From: JBHGBB01 sp041946755
GTDB lineage: Bacteria; UBP4; UBA4092; JAOAEQ01
NCBI GenBank assembly: GCA_041946755.1
Contig: JBHGBB010000122.1
Span: forward strand, 1 to 12,135
DNA length: 12,135 bases
Direction: 5' to 3'
This document shows, one piece after another, positions 6,302 through 12,135 of the stretch; within the stretch, counting starts at the first letter, position 1; each line of letters opens with the position of its first letter. Below the pieces are notes generated by a model. That model was not told the DNA's origin, searched no databases, and worked only from the letters and a program-made list of their open reading frames with translations. Both the position numbers and the translations under genes were made by a program.

Positions 6302-7132
6302 ATGATGAACGATGGGAATATACCAGTATTAAATGTTCACGGCGAAACCTTACCGGAAGCATGGGAGAAAGCGGTGTTAGCTTGCTGGAACCAGGGGATT
6401 GCGATTAAAACTGAATATGATAAGCCTGAAGATCCACCGAGCCGGGATTGTACTATGGTCATGGTATGTCTTGATCCATTTAAAGAGCCGCGAATCCATC
6501 GGTCGTTTCCCGCCGGATTGGAAGATTTGGAAATATATCGGCAGGAAGTGGTTAATGGAGTTCATGATCATTGGATTAAACCGGAAGAAGGGAAATGGAC
6601 GTATACCTACCATGAACGATTGTTTAATTATAAAATCCAGGGACAGGTGATCAATCAGATCGATTATATTGTTAAGAAACTATCTGAGACCGGATATTCC
6701 CGGCGGGCACAGGCGATTACCTGGAATGTGTTAACCGATCCACCGACTGAAGACCCACCATGTCTACAGCGGGTTTGGTGTCGGATTCTACCGGATGAAC
6801 AGGGGACGCTGGTTTTGAATATGAATACCCATTGGCGATCCCGGGATGGATATAAAGCCGCATTTATGAATATCTTTGCCTTAACCGATTTACAGAAACA
6901 GATTGCGGAACGGATAAGTAAAAAGATTAAGCATCTGGTTAAAGTCGGTCGGTATGTAGATATAGCCGATAGTTTTCATATCTATGGCAGTTATTTCTCG
7001 GATTTCGACCGGTTCCTGAAAACCGTTAAAACCCGGTCGTTTGAAGAGCGAACTTGGGATTCGGAATTTGCTGAACCGATGTTCGAAGATGGCAGGAAAC
7101 GGCTAGAAGAGGAAAAAAAGCAAAATATCTAA
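6302..7132 (+). CDS. thyA: Divergent thymidylate synthase (ThyA family)
   Basis: This 276-residue protein aligns with folate-dependent thymidylate synthase, which methylates dUMP to dTMP. In E. coli numbering in parentheses, SRR at 133-135 matches the phosphate-binding Arg pair (126/127). Cys154 in DPPCLQ is the catalytic Cys (146). WRSRDGYKAAFMN holds Arg179 (166), Ser180 (167), Asp182 (169) and the dUMP-selecting Asn190 (177). DSFHIY carries His226 (207) and Tyr228 (209). Substitutions stand out: His147 becomes Leu155, Gln165 becomes Trp178 and Gly173 becomes Ala186. The N-terminal half is unlike E. coli ThyA, and segments such as EPRIHRSFPAGLEDLEIY recall archaeal-type synthases. dCMP hydroxymethylase is less likely because the Asn is kept. 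AAAGGA lies 6 nt before the ATG at 6302; 6305 is also possible. No dihydrofolate reductase gene is visible nearby. Confidence 0.8.
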   Translation: MMNDGNIPVLNVHGETLPEAWEKAVLACWNQGIAIKTEYDKPEDPPSRDCTMVMVCLDPFKEPRIHRSFPAGLEDLEIYRQEVVNGVHDHWIKPEEGKWTYTYHERLFNYKIQGQVINQIDYIVKKLSETGYSRRAQAITWNVLTDPPTEDPPCLQRVWCRILPDEQGTLVLNMNTHWRSRDGYKAAFMNIFALTDLQKQIAERISKKIKHLVKVGRYVDIADSFHIYGSYFSDFDRFLKTVKTRSFEERTWDSEFAEPMFEDGRKRLEEEKKQNI

Positions 7133-7155
7133 TTAGGAAATAACTTCAAACCCCA

Positions 7156-7183
7156 CCTTTTTGTCGGTTATCTGACAAAAAGG
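7156..7183. terminator. Perfect 10-bp hairpin after the thymidylate synthase gene
   Basis: CCTTTTTGTC (7156-7165) and GACAAAAAGG (7174-7183) form a perfect stem with an 8-nt loop, 23 nt past the stop codon. There is no clear T-tract after the stem, so it would be a non-canonical terminator or a 3'-end stabiliser for the plus-strand transcript. Confidence 0.5.
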
Positions 7184-7209
7184 GCTACTTATTATCCTCG
7201 ATATTGTAC

Positions 7210-7265
7210 CAAATAAAAGCGGAGTTAGACCGAACGAGATTGATCTCGTTCGGTCTAACTCCGCT
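7210..7265 (-). terminator. Long intrinsic terminator of the B12 mutase operon
   Basis: Two 23-nt arms (7218-7240 and 7243-7265) are exact complements around a 2-base centre. On the minus strand the stem begins 19 nt past the mutase stop codon and is followed by TTTTATTT. This closes the minus-strand cluster. The stem is much longer than the usual 7-10 bp. It could also stop plus-strand transcription coming from the thymidylate synthase gene. Confidence 0.8.
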
Positions 7266-7284
7266 AATAATTATTCCAAAATAC

Positions 7285-9102
7285 CTATTTGCTGGTAACA
7301 GTATTTTTCCCAAACCGACCAGGGTAGGCACCGTCTTCTTTACTGCCGAGAATACCGGCATAAAGCGCATCGACAAATGATGGTGATGCAGCTACCTGTT
7401 TTAAGGTCTCTTTAATATCCTTTTTCAGTTCATCTTTCCATTTTAAGGCCTGATCAGAAGGGCAGAACGCGGTTTTCCCGAAGAATCGGAACGATTCTTT
7501 AACCGCACTTAAGGTGCCAATTCGGCCGATACCACTTATCGGCCCGCGAGAATAAACTTCATCAGTCGATGCAATAGTCGCCGCATCGACTCCTAATCCT
7601 GCCATTAACGAGAAATGATACGAAGTTGCACTTGCGGATTGAACCTTCTCTTCGGTATGAGTCATAAATCCGATCGGCTCACCAGCCCAGATCGGAATAT
7701 CTACCAGTTCCCGTAACGCAGTGATTTTCGCGGTGTTATAATCAACATAGTTCTGTTCCATTTTCCCGCTGATGATAACCTCTGGTGAATAGCAAATCAA
7801 TGGTTTTAAAAGCGGTTTAGCGCCAAGTTTCAATCCCAGTGCGGCAACAATCAACATACCGGCGAACGCTTTATATGCCGGGACACCGCATAATTCTTCA
7901 TTAGTCGGGATATCGAACGGCATCTTATATTTCGCGGCTAATCGCATCGCTTCGGCGCCATCTACCGTTAATCGCGCTGGATCGGTACCTGCACCCAATG
8001 AACCATACGCGATATTAATTTTAGTTAAATTTGCGCCAAGGAATCCGGCCAGTACCAATATTTCCGGAGTGTTTAGTCCTCGATGTGCGCGAACCGACCA
8101 TAAGGTTGAAGGAGATAACGATTCTTTAATCAAACTTAAGTTTGCATAGGTTAGGGGAGTACCATCGACTGCATCGGCCAGATATCCATCTGGTAACCCT
8201 TCAGTTCTAGCGCCCCAAGCGGGATCGAAATGCAAAACGCCATCAGCGCCCCACGCTTCGCAAATCTTGATATGCACTGCATCCATCATCGGGCAACCGG
8301 TACCATATTGAATAAATACTACCGGCTTCTGTGTTTTATATTGCAAACTCTGGGGATTGATATTTTGATTGGCATGCTTGAGGATTTCATGTAATTGATC
8401 GATTTCCTGCTGTTCAATCAATCGGGTATGTGCCGGTAATCGGCCTTGACGATAGAAATCGATTATCGTTTGGTCACTCAAATCCAGGTATTCGCGGGTA
8501 AACGGTAATGCGGTATATTGCTCTACCGACCCACCCAGCGATTCTAACTGGGATTCGGTTATCCGGGCGCGCTTAATGCCGGGAGAAGTTTTCCCTTTCG
8601 TCCATTCGACAATTCCGGTAGAAATCTTATTCAATAACTCATCGAGCTCTTTATCTTTAACGGCGAAACTATATCCCTCGGTTAAATCATGTTTTTGTTT
8701 TACTTTCCGCTCTAGAACCTGGGTAACTCCTTTAGCTTGTTCAATAAATGAAATCACTTCTTCAATCGGGGTTCGCGGTGGGAAACAGGCATCATATCCC
8801 AATTGCGGGCCCATTTCTGCGGTTACCGCCATCCCACCGATGGCAATCCGGGCTTTATCACGCAGCCCTTTTGCTTTAATCAGGTTCAATAAATTTCCGA
8901 GTAGAGTGGTCGTATCATATCCTACCGTTCGGCCGATTAATACGACATCCGGTTGATGAGTCCGTATCGCTTCAACCACTTCTTCAGCGAAAACGTCCGG
9001 AGGAAGGAGAACAGTCCGATGCTGCCGTTCATCAAGTTTCCGTTTGATTACTTTCAATCCAACATCATGGACCGGGTCTAATGGAGCTAATAATATCTTC
9101 AT
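7285..9102 (-). CDS. B12-binding domain fused to a glutamate-mutase-epsilon-like barrel (unknown substrate)
   Basis: This 605-residue protein appears to join the two subunits of a carbon-skeleton mutase. Residues 1-125 are a cobalamin-binding Rossmann domain. DPVHDVG at 9-15 holds the candidate cobalt-ligand His12, IGG at 88-90 is the nucleotide-loop glycine pair, and the domain ends in a FPPRTPIEEV stretch like glutamate mutase MutS. After a linker (126-190), residues ~190-540 resemble the MutE barrel, with VVFIQYGTG at 261-269, NIAYGSLGAGTDP at 363-375 and AALGLKLGAKPLLKP at 420-434. In the canonical motif the Asp is two before the His; here it is three before. Adenosylcobalamin rearrangement of an amino or carboxylic acid is expected. 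The active-site arginines of glutamate mutase cannot be mapped with certainty, so the substrate is open. It is the last gene of the cluster. No Shine-Dalgarno sequence precedes it, and a heptamer-repeat spacer lies upstream. Confidence 0.8.
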   Translation of the reverse strand: MKILLAPLDPVHDVGLKVIKRKLDERQHRTVLLPPDVFAEEVVEAIRTHQPDVVLIGRTVGYDTTTLLGNLLNLIKAKGLRDKARIAIGGMAVTAEMGPQLGYDACFPPRTPIEEVISFIEQAKGVTQVLERKVKQKHDLTEGYSFAVKDKELDELLNKISTGIVEWTKGKTSPGIKRARITESQLESLGGSVEQYTALPFTREYLDLSDQTIIDFYRQGRLPAHTRLIEQQEIDQLHEILKHANQNINPQSLQYKTQKPVVFIQYGTGCPMMDAVHIKICEAWGADGVLHFDPAWGARTEGLPDGYLADAVDGTPLTYANLSLIKESLSPSTLWSVRAHRGLNTPEILVLAGFLGANLTKINIAYGSLGAGTDPARLTVDGAEAMRLAAKYKMPFDIPTNEELCGVPAYKAFAGMLIVAALGLKLGAKPLLKPLICYSPEVIISGKMEQNYVDYNTAKITALRELVDIPIWAGEPIGFMTHTEEKVQSASATSYHFSLMAGLGVDAATIASTDEVYSRGPISGIGRIGTLSAVKESFRFFGKTAFCPSDQALKWKDELKKDIKETLKQVAASPSFVDALYAGILGSKEDGAYPGRFGKNTVTSK

Positions 9103-9137
9103 AATAAAACGAAGGATGACCGGTTGCGTTGCTCTCT

Positions 9138-9205
9138 AGGATGAAGGACGAAGGATTTATTTTCTTCCTTTCGTCCGAGCGGCAGCGATCCTCCTTCTTC
9201 CTTCT
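9138..9205. repeat. Inverted heptamer arrays upstream of the B12 mutase
   Basis: The left side has AGGATGA, AGGACGA, AGGATTT in 7-nt register (9138-9158). The right side has TCCTTCT twice (9192-9205), the same word inverted. GGACGAAGGA (9146-9155) can pair with TCCTTTCGTCC (9166-9176) with one bulge. The array fills the spacer between the 74-aa gene and the mutase. A further GAAGGATGA word at 9111-9119 sits near the mutase start. Confidence 0.65.
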
Positions 9206-9209
9206 TCTA

Positions 9210-9434
9210 TCATTCTTTCTCCAGCCAGGTATATTTCATTCCAGGGAGATGGATATAGGCACGAACACGGATATAAGCACCAATTCCGTTATGTTCTAAA
9301 GAAACAATATCACCGAATTCCAGATTCAGTTCTTTTAATAGTTCCGGAACCAGTTGTTTCGCTTCCTGTTCATCCCGGCAGATCAGAAAGGTTTCGATAT
9401 CAATCGCATCAACGATTTTATTTTTTACTGACAT
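9210..9434 (-). CDS. Small unknown protein encoded between ridA and the B12 mutase
   Basis: This is a 74-residue soluble protein with no family I recognise. The sequence suggests an alpha/beta fold. A helix spans about 21-36 (DEQEAKQLVPELLKEL), followed by beta-strands at 40-46 and 52-61, ending in GMKYTWLEKE. There is one cysteine (Cys19), with no metal motif, signal peptide or membrane segment. It sits directly upstream of the mutase and downstream of ridA in the same direction. It could be a small accessory subunit, since some B12 aminomutases such as D-ornithine 4,5-aminomutase have one, but I see no similarity to OraS. The reading frame is intact and bounded by repeats. The ATG has no Shine-Dalgarno sequence, and a GATTAC repeat starts at the base just before it. 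Confidence 0.65.
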   Translation of the reverse strand: MSVKNKIVDAIDIETFLICRDEQEAKQLVPELLKELNLEFGDIVSLEHNGIGAYIRVRAYIHLPGMKYTWLEKE

Positions 9435-9510
9435 AAAAATGATTACAGCAATTTCGAAGACCGATTACAACGATTGATCGCTGTAATCGAGTTGATTAAT
9501 CTCCGTAATC
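9435..9510. repeat. GATTAC-word spacer repeat, copy B
   Basis: This element begins at the base immediately upstream of the 74-aa gene's ATG. It has GATTAC at 9441 and 9463, then the inverted word GTAATC at 9483 and 9505. GATTACAGC (9441-9449) and GCTGTAATC (9480-9488) are perfect 9-nt arms. Positions 9435-9478 align with copy A at 2884-2928. Confidence 0.75.
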
Positions 9511-9515
9511 TTTGT

Positions 9516-9899
9516 TTATCCTAGGTACGCTACTACATCGATTTCAATAGCTACATCTTTCGGCAATTTTGCTACCTGAACGGTTGTTCGTACAGGATAA
9601 GGTTCCGAAAAATAGGTAGCATACACTTCATTCATAGCCGAGAAATCAAGCATATTACTTAAAAACACGGTGGTTTTTACCACATCTTGCATGGAAGCGC
9701 CACTCGCTGCTAAAACCGCTTTCAAGTTATCCAACACTTGTTTGGTCTGATTCTTAATTCCGCCGCCGACAATGGTATTTGTTTTGGGATCGATAGGTAT
9801 CTGGCCGGAAGTATAGATAAATTGACCGATTCGCATCCCTTGTGAATAGGGTCCAATCGCTTCCGGTGCATTATTGGTTTTAATCACATTCCTTGCCAT
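9516..9899 (-). CDS. ridA: RidA family enamine/imine deaminase
   Basis: This 127-residue member of the YjgF/YER057c/UK114 family forms trimers in the cytosol and hydrolyses reactive enamine/imine intermediates, such as 2-aminoacrylate, released by PLP enzymes. GPYSQG at 16-21, YTSGQIP at 29-35 and the signature PVRTTVQVAKLPKDVAIEID at 102-121 are present. The signature includes the carboxylate-binding Arg104 (Arg105 in E. coli RidA) and Glu119. The frame extends upstream to 9917, but AAAGGA lies inside that extension, 9 nt before the ATG at 9899. Family members also begin here, so I use 9899. Its place between a PLP enzyme and a mutase suggests it clears or processes an enamine made by the pathway. 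A general housekeeping role is also possible. Confidence 0.95.
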   Translation of the reverse strand: MARNVIKTNNAPEAIGPYSQGMRIGQFIYTSGQIPIDPKTNTIVGGGIKNQTKQVLDNLKAVLAASGASMQDVVKTTVFLSNMLDFSAMNEVYATYFSEPYPVRTTVQVAKLPKDVAIEIDVVAYLG

Positions 9900-9920
9900 A
9901 TAATTAATTCCTTTCATTAC

Positions 9921-9955
9921 TCTGACTAAGAATTTAGGACTTTGGACTTCGGACT
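9921..9955. repeat. Heptamer tandem repeat between the PLP enzyme and ridA
   Basis: Units in strict 7-nt register on the plus strand are TCTGACT, AAGAATT, TAGGACT, TTGGACT and TCGGACT. The last three agree at 5-6 of 7 positions and the first two are degenerate. The array ends 2 bp before the stop codon of the PLP enzyme. Unlike the other spacer arrays I see no clear inverted partner. RidA still has a normal ribosome binding site downstream. Confidence 0.6.
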
Positions 9956-9957
9956 GC

Positions 9958-11421
9958 CTATGTAACGCCGGCTTTTTTGCAAATGATATTCATCAATCCG
10001 ACTAACGCTTTTACAATCAATCGAGTTTCATCTTCTAATAAGGCGCCTTCTTCATCAAGAGTCCCTAAACCAAGCGAAATATAGATATTCGCATCGTACC
10101 CGATCGTCGGGATAATTCCCATTTGGGCTAATCCGGATTGCAGGATATTCGATCCGGCATACATATCTTCAATCGAGAAAATTGGGATGCCCATCTGGTT
10201 ATTTTTCCAGGTACGTTCATAATTGATTTCAACCGCGCCGGAGTTATAGGATTTACTGAATAGCAAATCCGGCTGGAATTTCTTCGGAAGTTTGGTAAAC
10301 TCCTGTTTCACAATCTCAAATAGTTTATCTACCGGTTTGGTCATGGTTTTCGGTTTATCTTTCAATATTTTTAATGCAGCTAATAACCCGACCAAGGCTT
10401 CTTTACCCGGATCATTGGTAACATAAGCAGCTTTACCATACGAGAATCCGGCCCCTGACCGGTCGCTATGATAACCTAACGCGCGCCGAATCGGAACCAT
10501 CGCATCTTCTTTACCAATAATCAACCCTACCGTCGGTGCACCGGAAGCTTTATCCATACTATATACGATAATATCGCCACCAAGTTTTCTGATATCCGAT
10601 CCAACAAATGGAATGCCCCAAGCATTATCGATTATATACGGCACATTAAACTCATTTGCGATCGCCCCTAATCCTTTTTGCAGTTCCGGGGTACCTTGTT
10701 TATCTTTTGTTCCATATCCATAGCCGATAGTATCATATCCTAACGAAGTAATTGCACTTAATGAAGTATAATTGCGTTCCGCCACTTCATGAATTTTCTT
10801 CAGTGATTTTGGAACATCAACCTGACTTAAGAGCACTGCCGGATACTGTTTAATTCCATGAATCGGATACTTTGCACCGACAAGCGGGACTATTACAGTC
10901 GAAAGATTCTCTAATCGTTTTCCGTAGAAACCTAATTCACCGGCGGTTACTCCGCGGTCGGAGAAAATATCTTTATATCGCGGCGGGAAAGGTCGGCCAT
11001 AACCGCCTTGATGATGCAGATGCCGTTCATATAACGCAATATATCGGGTAAGATAATTATCCCCTCTTCCTTGCATCGGCGGACTGGCTAAACAATCGAA
11101 ACTTACCCAGAGCGCGGCTTCGCAGGTATTAATCGGTGCGGCATCATATTCATCACCATAACCGTCTTTAACAATTTCCCGAATATCTTCGATCAGGAAC
11201 TTATTTTCGATTACTTGCCGGGACGCTTTATCCATAGCCTCTTTAACTTCCCGGGTTAATAAACCATGACAGCTTGAAACGCCACCGGTCAATCCGATTT
11301 TCCCTTTTAACGATGGGGGAAGGCCAATATCATCAGCGAACTGTTTCGCTTCCGCATAAATCTGTGCGGTTTGTTTGTGCAACTCTTTATACATCTGAAA
11401 CCGATACTTGAAACCAGACAT
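9958..11421 (-). CDS. SelA-like fold-type-I PLP enzyme of unknown reaction
   Basis: This 487-residue enzyme of the aspartate-aminotransferase fold is closest in style to the SelA/D-glucosaminate-6-phosphate ammonia-lyase group. PYIIDNAWG at 261-269 provides the PLP-pairing Asp265. VYSMDKASGAPTVGLIIGK at 286-304 provides the Schiff-base Lys291, resembling the SelA GDKLLGGPQAG motif. GLTGGVSSCHG at 43-53 and the Gly/Tyr-rich GYDTIGYGYGTKD at 228-240 may form the active-site entrance. The N-terminal ~130 residues, including GGYGRPFPPRYKD at 139-151, do not match enzymes I know. True SelA is unlikely because no selC or selB is seen and the neighbours are catabolic. Elimination of ammonia, or another beta/gamma-lyase reaction, would fit the RidA gene 58 bp downstream. 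AAGGAG lies 7 nt before the ATG. Confidence 0.8.
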   Translation of the reverse strand: MSGFKYRFQMYKELHKQTAQIYAEAKQFADDIGLPPSLKGKIGLTGGVSSCHGLLTREVKEAMDKASRQVIENKFLIEDIREIVKDGYGDEYDAAPINTCEAALWVSFDCLASPPMQGRGDNYLTRYIALYERHLHHQGGYGRPFPPRYKDIFSDRGVTAGELGFYGKRLENLSTVIVPLVGAKYPIHGIKQYPAVLLSQVDVPKSLKKIHEVAERNYTSLSAITSLGYDTIGYGYGTKDKQGTPELQKGLGAIANEFNVPYIIDNAWGIPFVGSDIRKLGGDIIVYSMDKASGAPTVGLIIGKEDAMVPIRRALGYHSDRSGAGFSYGKAAYVTNDPGKEALVGLLAALKILKDKPKTMTKPVDKLFEIVKQEFTKLPKKFQPDLLFSKSYNSGAVEINYERTWKNNQMGIPIFSIEDMYAGSNILQSGLAQMGIIPTIGYDANIYISLGLGTLDEEGALLEDETRLIVKALVGLMNIICKKAGVT

Positions 11422-11484
11422 AGTGGTTCTCCTTAAAAAAAAGATTACTTTTTTTAGATTATTTATGCCTTGATAGGACTAATT

Positions 11485-11490
11485 ATTATA
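11485..11490 (-). promoter_or_regulatory. Possible -10 box upstream of the PLP enzyme gene
   Basis: TATAAT is read on the minus strand 63 nt before the start codon, but the -35 region at the right distance (ATCTTA) is poor. It might allow the PLP enzyme and downstream genes to be transcribed separately from the 142-aa gene. Confidence 0.25.
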
Positions 11491-11522
11491 GCCTAGATTG
11501 ATTGATTTAAGATAGGGGATTC

Positions 11523-11951
11523 TTATACATTCGATGCTTGAAATCGAAGTTTACTACCGACAGCGAATCCGAGTTCTTTTCCGGTTTTCCGTGGTTCTGC
11601 ATAAACAATAATATTTAGGTGGTTCGGCATATGGGATTCATCAAATCCTTTAATGGTACCAATCAGTTGGTCGCCACAATAGAGTTTGTCGCGTACCAGG
11701 ATAACGCCACCTTCAGTAACCTCAAAAAAGCAGAGATAGGCGATTCGGTTCACCGCTTCTCCCAATTTCGGGACGGATTCGTCAGTTAAAATCAACTCAT
11801 GTATCGAATATTTCGTTATTACTCGAGAGTAGGTCGAAATCAACCATAAACCCCGGCATTCAGCTTTTGCATCTAAGACATTCACTACTTCACCTTGGAC
11901 TTGTTTCCGTTCTGCGTAGGCAGATAGGTTAACGAATTTTGTGGTATCCAT
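11523..11951 (-). CDS. Unknown protein upstream of the PLP enzyme
   Basis: This is a 142-residue soluble protein, predicted from sequence as mostly beta-strand (alternating hydrophobic stretches such as GLWLIST at 34-40, GGVILVRDKLYC at 81-92 and LNIIVYAEP at 112-120). I cannot assign it to a family with certainty. There is no signal peptide or membrane segment. The frame could begin at a TTG at 11990, but that region is a spacer repeat. The ATG at 11951 gives MDTTKFVNLSAY, a more natural start; neither start has a Shine-Dalgarno sequence. The gene lies 101 bp upstream of the PLP enzyme in the same direction, so it probably belongs to the same cluster. It could be a binding or regulatory subunit; no function is claimed. 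Confidence 0.75.
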   Translation of the reverse strand: MDTTKFVNLSAYAERKQVQGEVVNVLDAKAECRGLWLISTYSRVITKYSIHELILTDESVPKLGEAVNRIAYLCFFEVTEGGVILVRDKLYCGDQLIGTIKGFDESHMPNHLNIIVYAEPRKTGKELGFAVGSKLRFQASNV

Positions 11952-11967
11952 AATATATAGTAAATCC

Positions 11968-12037
11968 GAAATTCGAATATCGAAATTCAAAAAATAAGGT
12001 TAATACCTAATATTCAAAAATCAAATCTTCGAATTTC
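11968..12037. repeat. Inverted-repeat spacer upstream of the 142-aa gene
   Basis: GAAATTCGAA (11968-11977) and TTCGAATTTC (12028-12037) are perfect 10-nt inverted arms. A further CGAAATTC copy at 11981-11988 repeats the left word. Inside, AGGT-TAAT-ACCT forms a small second dyad. The right arm covers the stop codon of the upstream gene. Confidence 0.6.
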
Positions 12038-12134
12038 ATCTTAAATTAAGTGCGCGATATATTTCGTCGGATCCAATATCCTGAATCCGTTGTTGGGTTA
12101 ATGATGAGAAGTTCGGTTTCGCTTCATCGAATTC
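12036..12134 (-). CDS. C-terminal end of an unidentified gene (cut by window edge)
   Basis: An open frame enters from the right edge and ends with TGA at 12036-12038. It encodes the last 32 residues, beginning EFDEAKPNF and ending DEIYRALNLR. The composition is protein-like and the frame ends right at the spacer repeat, as the other genes here do. Too little is visible for identification. It is the first visible member of the minus-strand cluster, 84 bp before the 142-aa gene. Confidence 0.6.
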   Translation of the reverse strand, partial: EFDEAKPNFSSLTQQRIQDIGSDEIYRALNLR

Positions 12135-12135
12135 C

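Noticed and set aside
7285..9102. Identification as lysine 5,6- or D-ornithine 4,5-aminomutase
   Set aside because: The B12 domain is N-terminal and the barrel looks more like glutamate mutase epsilon. No clear PLP-lysine motif was found, so a named aminomutase call is not supported.
9900..9917. Upstream ATG for RidA
   Set aside because: The Shine-Dalgarno AAAGGA lies inside this extension and family members start at the second ATG.
9958..11421. Identification as genuine selenocysteine synthase SelA
   Set aside because: Only the lysine region is similar. Length, N-terminal region and neighbours do not fit, and no selenocysteine machinery is visible.
11952..11990. Upstream TTG start for the 142-aa protein
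   Set aside because: The extra residues fall inside the inverted-repeat spacer, and the ATG at 11951 gives a more natural N-terminus.

Overview
The window looks like a piece of chromosome from an uncultured, probably anaerobic bacterium. It has moderate-to-low G+C, short spacers, and radical-SAM and B12 enzymes alongside housekeeping genes. No ribosomal RNA is present and the gyrB fragment is short, so I do not assign a phylum.

Layout. Position 1-347 (minus) is the start of gyrB, cut by the window edge. It is followed by a ~500 bp AT-rich divergent spacer. This spacer holds a fully consensus promoter for gyrB, a 29-bp near-perfect palindrome, and a good promoter for a plus-strand two-gene nucleotidyltransferase module (852-1599) of toxin-antitoxin style. 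Minus-strand genes follow: a radical SAM protein with unusual Cys spacing (1653-2879), a polyprenyl diphosphate synthase probably of C20 type (2943-3815), and an aspartate-type aminotransferase (3978-5165). Two plus-strand genes come next, a secreted SGNH/GDSL hydrolase (5380-6159) and a divergent thymidylate synthase (6302-7132). Hairpins lie after both.

From 7285 to the right edge there is a minus-strand gene cluster. In transcription order it holds the tail of an unidentified gene, a 142-aa unknown protein, a SelA-like fold-type-I PLP enzyme, a RidA deaminase, a 74-aa unknown protein, and a 605-aa protein fusing a B12-binding domain to a glutamate-mutase-epsilon-like barrel. A 23-bp hairpin terminator closes the cluster. 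The combination of a B12 mutase-like enzyme, a PLP enzyme and an enamine deaminase resembles an amino-acid degradation route. I know of no characterised pathway with this exact gene set, and it is the best candidate here for an undescribed system.

A second unexplained signal is in the spacers. Several minus-strand genes have no Shine-Dalgarno sequence. Instead they are preceded, almost up to the start codon, by short-word repeats: 9-mers, 7-mers or GATTAC words. The same word is repeated directly and then in inverted orientation, so each spacer can fold on itself. Two of these spacers, 6.5 kb apart, share a related ~45-bp element placed 0-4 nt upstream of the start codon.
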